Source: Albifimbria verrucaria
Taxonomy: Eukaryota; Ascomycota; Sordariomycetes; Hypocreales; Stachybotryaceae
Assembly: GCA_020081605.1 (NCBI GenBank)
Contig: JAHREC010000013.1
Span: 682,001 to 746,000 of the forward strand
Direction of reading: 5' to 3'
Length of the DNA stretch: 64,000 nucleotides
Shown: positions 55,497-64,000 of the stretch, in pieces
How positions within the stretch are numbered: position 1 is the first letter of the stretch
Layout: each line of letters starts with the position of its first letter
Notes under the pieces: model-generated
Told to the model about the DNA's origin: nothing
Databases searched by the model: none
The model's input: only the letters and a program-made list of their open reading frames with translations
Program-made: the position numbers and the translations under genes

Positions 55497-58400
55497 TTAG
55501 ACAGACGATTTACTCGTTCGTGTAGAATAAATATGTGTGGCCTTCTTGCCGCCACATTCCATACCTGCCCGCCCTGTACAATCCACATCGCAGTTTTCAT
55601 CCGTGTCCAAAGCCGTCGCCGTTGCGTCCATGTTGGTGCCACAGCGGCAAGTGTCACCGTTGGTTACTCCAAAATATGGCCATTTTGGTAGACAGAAAGA
55701 TGCACAGTTGCTGATGGTGTTGTTGGTGGCCCACGTTGCGCTGGGCCCTGAGCCGGCGACAAAAGCCGAAGAGGTGAAGCATCCGACATCCGTGAATTGG
55801 ACGTTTAGTGGTGTTTCTGCCAAAAGACCATACAAAGAAACAGTATCATTGCGTTTACCGTCACAGGCAGAGGTAGAAAGCTGGACTGAGTCCATGGATA
55901 CCTGGTTTCCGCACCAACAAGTGGAATTTCCAAGGCCAGTGAGCGCGTACCCGTCAGCGAAGCAAGCCTTGGAGCAAACGTCAACAGTAATGCTATCATC
56001 AGTCCAAGACGGGCCCAAGAGCACTTGAGATGAGTTGTCAAGGTTCGACCAGCACCCAAAGGGCTCGGAAGTATATGTCCTAGGGGCGGGAGCTACGTAT
56101 GGACTTGACACCGGAGACATGCAGTAGGCATAGCCGGGAACGATGGAGGCCGAGCAGGCCCCGGAGTTTACCGCGTCGATGGAGGGATTCAGATTACCAA
56201 ATAGCGACAGGCCGATGGAGTAAGTCATGGTGATATAGGCACAAGTGTCGTCCTCTTGGGCGACGTACCAGCGGCCGCACTCCATGATGGTTTTGGGTGC
56301 AATAGTGGCGTTAGTCGGAGGATCCGCGACGACAGTGGTGTATTCTGCCATGCCACCACCAGGAATTCGTGAAGTGTTGGTGGCAGTCCCTGGGAGATAT
56401 GTCCCGCCTAGCGGCGAGGCGCAAACAACAGAACCCAGAGTGGCGTTAGCTTCGTGGAGGTTATCGCAGCTGTCATCGATCCACGAGTTGTACAACATGA
56501 TATCGTCAATTCCGGCATTAGCCGAGGCTGTGAAACAGTCGTCATTCGAATTAAGGAGATAGGTTGTGCAGGTGAGCGGCAGACAGAGGTTTAGGCCCAT
56601 AGGGAGGTCGCTACAGCCGTGAAGGGCGGCCTCGCCAGCGGCGTAGAAGACGCCTGCAGATGACACGTCATGAGCCAGGGCGATAGAGTTACATGTGTCC
56701 CCAGACTTGGTGGTGTAATATTGATCCGATACGCAAAAAGGTTCAGGCTTAGGAACGACGATAAGAGGTGGGGAACATCTGTCGGAAGTTGCAGTGAGCA
56801 TCGCTTCGTGATCGCCTCCAAGGCTGTTTGATACCAAGGAACGGTGTTGAAGACGGAGTAGGTGCTCTTCTGCATCATGCGGACGCGAGACGTAAAGCAT
56901 TCGGAGCAAAGCTCACTGTCCGGCATCTCTTCAAGTGTTTCAGTCTCGCTGAACTCCTCGATAACATCGTTGCAGTACCGCCCCTTGCTGTCAGTCAGGC
57001 AACTCTCATTGCGGCCGTACCAGATATATCCACCGGATATCTCCAGAGGGGCACCCGAGTTCCAAGTATAGTCAGCGCAGCTGGAAGAAACTCCTTTGTA
57101 CCATGATTCCAGTGAAGTGCGGCATCCTCCATCACACACCTCATCTTGCAAGGTGGCATTGCCTAATGAGCCGCGGTATGCTGGTGACGTCCATTGCATG
57201 GTTTCGTCGGCGCAAGCAATAGTGGCTGTCAGCGCCGTCTTGCACTGCTCTGAGAAGCTGTATGCAGCTACGTCGTCTCAGTGTATAGAGTGTGTAACCG
57301 GTGATGTTCCTGTTACCCACTGTTTGATTGGCACCTCCGAGCCATGTTACTATGGATGAGGCGTAGCCATTTCGGTTGTTGCGAGCTATGACCGGCTTGC
57401 CGTTAAGAGGTGTGACCATTTCTACAGCACCGATGGTGATGAGATTGTTAACCCAGATGTCGTAGCTCTGCTCAACATAAAAAGTGCTCGATTGGCAATC
57501 GTTGGCACCGTTGTTGACGCAGTTCTGGGAGTAGTCCTGGAACCATGTGTAAAGACCGGCACTGATAACATAGATATCTGACGAATCTATCACACGCAGT
57601 GACCAGGCCATGGCACAAGTCTTGGAGCTGGCAGGGCAGTCAGCAAAGGTCGGATCATCCTTGAAGACAAGTCCCTTCTCAAAGGAGCTGGCGCCTTGGG
57701 CGCTGACTGGAAATAAGGCGCTTCGGTCTGGATCAGGCCCATCACGACGTTCTTAGCCCCGAAAGCTGGTACTGATATAAAACGGCATGCTCAGCGGCGG
57801 TGCCCCAAAGCCATGTTGGGCCCTGCGACTCGATGAGAATGCCACGAGCTGCAAATACATTGATCTGGATCTGATCGGCGTCCTCCATGTCGTGATCGGC
57901 TACCCACATCCACACGTTCTCGAGATAACCGGACGACTTCTCAGTCATATGCATCATCATGGATGCGGCAATGCAGGCCTTGTTCTGAGCCGTCTTTGGG
58001 CATTGGGATTTTTGTAGATCGCTGCCTTTAGCACCACCAACACGGATGTGTGAGTCCCAGAGACCTGCAGAACCCTGAGTGGACTCGTGAACGTTCCACT
58101 CAACCAGGACGGCACCTGAAGTAGGACCGCGGACGGTGAACATCATGCACTGGATTTCCATTACGCCGACGGAGCCAACGGCACCTACGCGCACGGCGGC
58201 CCGTGGGTTCGCCATGTCCTGAAACTTGGTACCAGTGGCCATGATCTGCGGCCAGGCCTGACCGATGATACGCGAGCCCACAGGCACATCGAGCGTATCC
58301 TTGATAATGTAGATGCCGTGTGGGAAGTAGACAATGCCCGACACGTTCGCAGCGACGTCGAGAATATGATTGAGAACAGCAGTGTCGTCGCTGCTACCAC

Positions 58401-60286
58401 CACCCTTGGCGCCGAGTGCTTTGACGTCGAAGATCTGGCTGTTACCCGGGTCTGCATAGCTGGGTCTTGTTCTATGGAAGAACTTGGCACGAGGGTGGAT
58501 ATCGTCTGAGACGAGGAGCGACGCTGGGTAGTTTTCTGGTGCTTGCATCTTGGCGCCGTTAATGAAGCCCGTCTCGCCACTGGGATCGGCGACCTTGCCG
58601 AAACCCCATGACAAGACATTGGTCAGACCAGCATCATTGCCAGGGTAAAGCACCTTATTGGTCTGACTTTCGAGCACAATAGTCTTGCAGTTCTGGAAAC
58701 CACCATTGTCGATGTGTAGAGCCGTTGAGTTGTCGGCGAAGAGAGACGTCTCAATGACCACTGGCACTCCCACATGTGAACATCGACCAAGGAAAGAGAA
58801 CCTACACCTTGTCCAGTGCTCATGGGCCCACCAGCACCGCCAACAATGATGATTCCTTTGCCGCAGTTGTAGAACTCGGTATCTTGCATAGTCCAGCCCC
58901 AGTCCCAGTGAATTTGCAGACCGGTACGACAACTATCGAAGAGAAGGCCGCTGGTAGTGAACTGCTGGTTGCCAAAGTATGCACCGAAGTTGCCGCCCAC
59001 GAAGACGAGGTCGGTCATGAAACCGCCACTGCCATTCTCCATATAGATTCCCTGGTGCGTGGTTCCATCATACTCGCTCGGCGTGGTTGAGATGAAGGCG
59101 ATGTTCTCGAGCGACGTGCCCTGGGCAACCTGCCAATGAATGGCACATACGTAAGCCCACTGCGGAGTCGCACGAATGTCCATGACAAAGTTGCGCACGC
59201 TGCGGAGGAAGTTGTTCTGGTTGAGATACCAAGTCACATCGTCACCCACATAGACATCCGAGGTAATCACACCTAGACCCGTGAAGCTCTCAGCACCACG
59301 GATAACAGGAGGACTGAACGGATCGCCAAGCATCTCCGTGTTGTAAAACTGGATAATGGGGCTACTGACGAGATACGTGCCGGCTGGGAAGTAGACCGTG
59401 GCCGGGAACTGGGTGCTAGCGGGACAACCCGCACCGCACCGTCCACCATCTGAAATGGCCAGGTTGATGGCAGCCGTGTCATCGTGGATACCGTCACCAT
59501 AGGCACCGTAGTCCTTGACATTGCGCCATACCTTGTAACCACTGGGTGCGTATGGCGCACTCCCGCGCTGTGTCATGGTCTCCAACCAAAACTTGGTGGT
59601 TTCTCTCTTACCAAGTTTGACATCAGTCTCGTCGATATAGTCATCAGGATGCTTCGGGCCTGCCACCTGAGTGCCGTTCTGAACCGTGATGGCCATTTCT
59701 GACGGGTTTACGTACTCAACAAGCCCTGAAGGACGTTGCATTTTCTGCTTCATCACATTCGTGTCATTGAAGTGCGCCTTGCGCTTGGCCATCCGTGCTC
59801 GCACGTCAGCAAGGAGTGCATCGTAGTCAGCAGGGGGAGAGGGTTTGCCTCTGCCAGAACGCGTGCTGCTTCAACCACCTCGGCAGGAACCGTGTAGGAC
59901 TCTCTTGTGATATTGCTGACAGTATTCCCGCTAGCATCTCTTCGGAAAACGGTCCCGTTGGCATGTTGGTGGAAGTTGCCTGAGTAGTCTAACGGCTGTG
60001 CCTTGGTTCCTTTGTGTCCGCGCGAGGTTGTGTTGGGAGCATTCTCTTTGGGCGATTCAATAATTGCTTGATTGGCAACAGCCATGGCTAACTGGAACCT
60101 GGCAATGATATCTGCGGCAGAGCCGGTACTGTTGCGGGCGCGAGATGACGCATCGCGGCTTACATGATGTTCATCATGAAGTTGGTGCAGCTTTCCATGA
60201 TGCCCATGCCCGTGCGAGTGCGCGTGAGCCGTGTATAGAAAACCAACGAGAAGGAAAATCAAGAATTGCTGAAGAGCGGGCGCCAT
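55497..60286 (-). CDS. Secreted GH55 glucanase-LysM-WSC multidomain protein
   Basis: About 1,598 aa, no introns seen. A signal peptide (residues about 1-23) is followed by a His/Gly-rich stretch. The GH55 beta-helix domains come next: VWRNVKDYGAYGDGIHDDTAAIN with TVYFPAGTYLVSSPI, then FDVKALGAKGGGSSDDTAVLNHIL with IVYFPHGIYIIKDTL, and a C-terminal V(F/I)SAGLYTWFQDYSQNC block. Two LysM modules follow (FCVSDQYYTTKSGDTCNSIA; CGRWYVAQEDDTCAYITMTY), then two WSC modules (FGCWSNLDNSSQV; VGCFTSSAFVAGSG). GH55 enzymes cleave beta-1,3-glucan; LysM binds chitin; WSC binds wall glycans. Frame slips near G5 59833-59837, 58768, C4 57757-57760, 57711, 57275 and G4 56770-56773 are bridged. No separate signal peptide or start lies between GH55 and LysM, so one chain is favoured. 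Confidence 0.83.
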
Positions 60287-61445
60287 GATGGCGAGGGATG
60301 TCCCAAATGCGTCGACACAGCTGTAGCTGAGACTGACTAGGACAACACGCACGGCGATGGAGGAAGGCAAATACTAGTAGTGAGCTTCTCCATGTCGACT
60401 TCGGCATCTCATATTAGCCGAGAGACCTACGGACATAGCTCAAGGGTTCACGAACTCCTCCGAGATCCATCGTTGTGCACGGCCAATGTGGGGTCAAACA
60501 CTAAGACATTCGGCCCGGCCGCCAAGGAACGTGGCTGTTGGACCCTTACAGGGTCTAAATGGGAAGACCCACGCTGGTTTACTTGCTTTGAGGTAGCTGC
60601 ATATATCTCCAGAGTGCCTGACAAAGCCGAGGTTCAGTTTGTCAGTCTGCGAACCGCTCCTTTTCTCTTGCTCTTCTCTTCCTCCCTTTTCTTGTCTTTC
60701 CACATGAGAATGTTGATTCTGGAGGAATATTGCAAGTTCTTCATCGCGAAAATCGAGTATTAGGAGTTTCAAAACATCTATAGACATACGATGTAATCCC
60801 AAACCCTGCTCAACTAGTTCTATGCCCTCTTGAGAAGTGTTCCCGCAACCCTTGCTTCTCTGCTTTCCCAAAAGTTCCCGAGATGAAATGATATCTCTCG
60901 AAGGATAGAGATGAAAGAATAACCTCATATTAGTGTTGAGCGTTTTTCACTCTTAGTAGCCTAGCCGCACCTTCACACATCTCCACTGAGCCTTTTCTAA
61001 CTTAGACTGAGCTTCTCCGTGCCTCTAGGATCGGTTAAAAAGTGGAACTCGCAGTTAACAGTGCCTAAGCTTCGTTGCAATTTCCGCAGACTCCATATCA
61101 TGGCAGTTAGATATGTTACCTCCCGAGCCAGGATACCGCCTTGCAAAGTAACCGACTATCCCGGGTGGATCGAATCCTCCTCAGCCTTCGGGTAACCCGG
61201 CGTGCCAAGAATTATATTCTCACATGCTGATGGCTATGAAGAAGATGAGGGTTCAGAACATGTTACCTATAGGAGGCTTTACTCCATCCGTAAGATATCA
61301 TAACGACCCAACGCCAGCCGCAGATACCAGGAACACTCTCCTCGGAACAGTAGCACTCCCAGGACAAATCATCAGATATCGCGAATGATGAGTAGGAGTA
61401 GCTCAACTTGCGTTTAATTCTTCATTCTTTTTGTCCTTGACCCCA
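60287..61445. promoter_or_regulatory. Divergent promoter of GH55-LysM-WSC and chitinase genes
   Basis: About 1.16 kb between two start codons on opposite strands. A 127-codon frame at 60380-60763 and others are short and unconvincing. The pyrimidine-rich stretch near 60655-60700 lies in it. Shared control of the two wall-degrading genes is inferred from this geometry. Confidence 0.6.
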
Positions 61446-64000
61446 ATGAATGTTAGAATGCGTTCTACCACGTTCCTTTTACCCTCTTGTCCCTGTTTCT
61501 CTTGGCTGTTCTGCCAGTAGCAGCCCAGGAATGCAGCGCTACCAAACATTGTGCAACTGGTTGCTGCTCGGAGCATGGATTCTGTGGCACCACCGATGAG
61601 CACTGTGGCAAAGGTTGTCTGAGCACCTGCGACTTCAAGCTGGGTTGTGACGCCAACAACCCCTGTGCTGATGGAACATGCTGCTCCAAGTTCGGCTTTT
61701 GTGGTTTCGGCAAGGACTTCTGTTCACCTGAGAACTGCGTTGCTGGCTGTGATGCCAAGTCGCAGTGTGACCCGGGCAAATTTGGCGCCGACTACGTCGA
61801 ACTCAAGAAGTGTCCCTTGAACGTCTGCTGCTCTAAATGGGGATATTGCGGCGCCACATCTGAGTTCTGTGGTGGTAAGAAGGTTCCGCGTCCATCATGT
61901 ACTGTCGACAGTTCCAAGTCGATGAAGCGTGTTGTCGGCTACTATGAGGGCTGGGCAGCTCGTCGTCCCTGCCAGGCCTTCATGCCCGAGGACGTGCCGC
62001 TAGGTGTTTACACGCACCTGAACTTTGCCTTTGCTGGTATCGACCCTCACTCGTACGAGGTCGTACCGGCTCAGGCAGAAGATATAGCCCTTTACTCACG
62101 TCTGACGGCTCTCAAGAAGTTGGATTCAGCGCTCAAGGTGTACATTGCCATCGGTGGCTGGACATTCAATGACCCAGGTCCGACTTACCGTACATTTTCG
62201 GAGTTGGCGGCCGATGAGTCCAAGCAAAGAGTCTTCTTCAAGTCGCTGATACGCTTCATGAATACATACAACTTCGATGGTGTTGACATCGATTGGGAAT
62301 ACCCCGTCGATAAAGATAGGGGAGGCACTGCGGCTGACTTCGCCAACTTTCCCAAGTTCCTACGGAATCTCAAGGCAGCTCTTGACTCTGGCAGTGGCGG
62401 TCGTAATGGCATCTCCATTACGCTTCCTGTTTCTTTCTGGTACCTGCAAAACTTTGATATTGCTGAGCTCCAGAAATGGGTTGACTTCTTTAACATAATG
62501 TCATACGACTTGCACGGTCTATGGGATAAGGGTAACAAGTGGCTAGGGGCCTACCTTAACTCACACACAAACATGACGGAGATTACTGAGTATTTGGACC
62601 TGTTTTGGCGCAACGATATTAAGCCTGAGAAGATCACACTGGGGCTAGCCTTTTATTCTCGCACCTTTCTGGTTGCTGATAAGGGATGCACCAAGGCCAA
62701 ATGCATGTTCGACTCCGTAGGCGAAGCTGGGCCGTGCAGTAAAGACGATGTTGGCGGGACACTGACCAACGCTGAACTGACGGATCAGATTCGGGCGGCT
62801 GGCGTGACCCCGACTCTAGACAAGGAGGCAATGGTCAAAGTCGCCGTTGTCGGGCGAAAGTGGATCACGTATGATGACGAAGATACGTTCAAGCTTAAGG
62901 CAGATGCTGCGCGCAAGATGTGCCTTGGCGGTGTCATGGTCTGGGCCGTTAGCCAAGACTACACAGACAAGACGGCCAAGGTGGCTGCCGCTGTTGGGAA
63001 GCGTGCTTCTTCAGGGCTCTTTGACACACGATATTCAGCGCAGCTACAGTCAGCCACGCGGTACAAGTCCATGAAGGCTGTGACGGTCAAGTACGATAAG
63101 GAAGAAATCGACGAACCAACGCCTAATATCATTCGTAACCAGTGCTTCTGGTCCAACTGCGGTGCCGGGTGCGGCAGTGGCTACAAGCTGGTACCTCGAC
63201 TCGACAAAGACGGCCGCAAGGGCGAGAGTATGCAGGACGGCCACCAATGCCAGGGCGGCACACTGCGCCAGTTCTGTTGTCCTAGTTCCAAGACCATCCC
63301 CAAGTGCGGCTGGTTCGATTTCTTCAACGGCAGTTGTGGTAAACGCGGCGGGTGTCCGGCCGGTAGCGAGGATGTGGTGGCCCCATCGGACCAGCAACGA
63401 GAGGTTGGCTCGACTAAAGCGGCCTGCCACAATGGCAAGGCCCAGGTTGCCTGCTGCCAAACTGAGACCGAGTCTGGAAAGGCTTTAGACTCCATGATGG
63501 GCTACGATATGTGTAAGTGGTACGGCGTTACCAACAATAAGTGCGACTTCTGGGGCGCCATCCCAGACGACATAGACAATCCTACAACGGATCTCGCATG
63601 TACTCTCAATGATAGCGAACGTCCTGAAACCCTTCTTATGAGTCATTGGGGCAGTGCCGCCACGTACTGTCGCAACCCCAAGTATAAGGGCGACCAGGTC
63701 CGCCCGCTATGCTGCAAGGAATCTACGGACAATATGATGTGGGACTGGTGCACTACGGAGTACTCTGATCCGAAAGATGGCAACTTCTGCCAGGCGAGCT
63801 GTCCTGCAGGGTCCATTCGTCTAGCTATGGAACAGCCCCCGAAGGAGCAGGGGTGCAAAGGCGGCGGTAATGCCCTTTGCTGCGACCCACGGTTCCTTAC
63901 TGAGGCCAATAATTCCGACGAAGTCCATCATGGCTACGTTCTCGCACTCGAGAGGGTGCTCAAAAGTCCAGAGAAGTGTGATTGGGCTGGGGTTAATAAG
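61446..64000 (+). CDS. Secreted CBM18-GH18 chitinase, subgroup C type, 3' end outside window
   Basis: More than 850 codons, open to the right edge with no stop. A signal peptide at the start is put in frame by one extra T in the run 61477-61480. Cys-rich chitin-binding (CBM18) repeats follow (CCSEHGFCGTTDEHC, CCSKFGFCGFGKDFC, CCSKWGYCGATSEFC), then the GH18 barrel with KVYIAIGGWTFND and the catalytic DGVDIDWEYP (Glu near residue 285), FFNIMSYDLHGLWD and GGVMVWAVSQD. Several Cys-rich modules of unknown type follow (CCQTETESG, CCKESTDNMMWDWC, CCDPRFL). This is the layout of fungal subgroup C chitinases, which are related to the chitinase subunit of the yeast killer toxin zymocin. Secreted; hydrolyses chitin. 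Confidence 0.93.

Noticed and set aside
55537..56028. 163-codon plus-strand frame
   Set aside because: Lies fully antisense to the WSC modules, whose Cys pattern shows that the minus strand is coding.

Overview
This is a gene-dense stretch of a filamentous ascomycete genome (Pezizomycotina, probably Sordariomycetes). The evidence is the many introns of 46-85 nt with GT-AG borders and fungal branch sites, the fungus-typical families (HET, 2EXR, OTT_1508-like deaminase, Zn2Cys6 regulators, CBM1, WSC, LysM, GLEYA) and the lack of bacterial operon signals. All calls come from reading translations by eye; no search was run.

Layout. 0-5 kb: a broken C2H2 zinc-finger gene, then an OTT_1508-like deaminase and an APH-type kinase in tandem. 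5-17 kb: housekeeping and metabolic genes: a P-loop ATPase, an omega-like GST, XAP5, a small membrane protein, an SDR, tRNA-Gln(CUG), a diaminopropionate ammonia-lyase-like PLP enzyme and a Gfo/Idh/MocA oxidoreductase. 17-27 kb: secreted proteins: a CBM1 carbohydrate esterase, and an inverted pair of PAN-like Cys-rich secreted proteins (one with an added GLEYA-like domain) around a Thr-rich repeat protein. 27-46 kb: an FMN lactate-oxidase family enzyme, a 2EXR protein, a dienelactone hydrolase, then a small detoxification or metabolite-like group (AflR-like regulator, MDR reductase, second Zn2Cys6 regulator, GST), a HET protein, a LAT amino-acid permease, an AsaB/CmcJ-family protein and a DUF218 protein. 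46-52 kb: METTL16, a two-TM protein and an aspartic-peptidase-like membrane protein. 53-64 kb: an accessory-looking region with an HMG-like protein, a very large GH55-LysM-WSC protein, and divergent from it a CBM18-GH18 chitinase that runs off the right edge.

How the genes may work together. The right end looks like a secreted cell-wall attack module: beta-1,3-glucanase plus chitin binding (LysM, CBM18) plus chitinase from one shared intergenic region. It resembles in outline the killer-toxin-like subgroup C chitinase plus LysM loci known in fungi, but here the LysM part appears fused to GH55 and WSC. The 32-39 kb group shares CGG-N5-CCG palindromes in both divergent promoters, which suggests joint control by the encoded Zn2Cys6 factors.

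Quality warning. At least 30 single-base frame breaks were found in otherwise normal genes, nearly all at short homopolymers and mostly one base too few. I read these as sequencing or assembly errors, so I annotate genes across them rather than calling pseudogenes.
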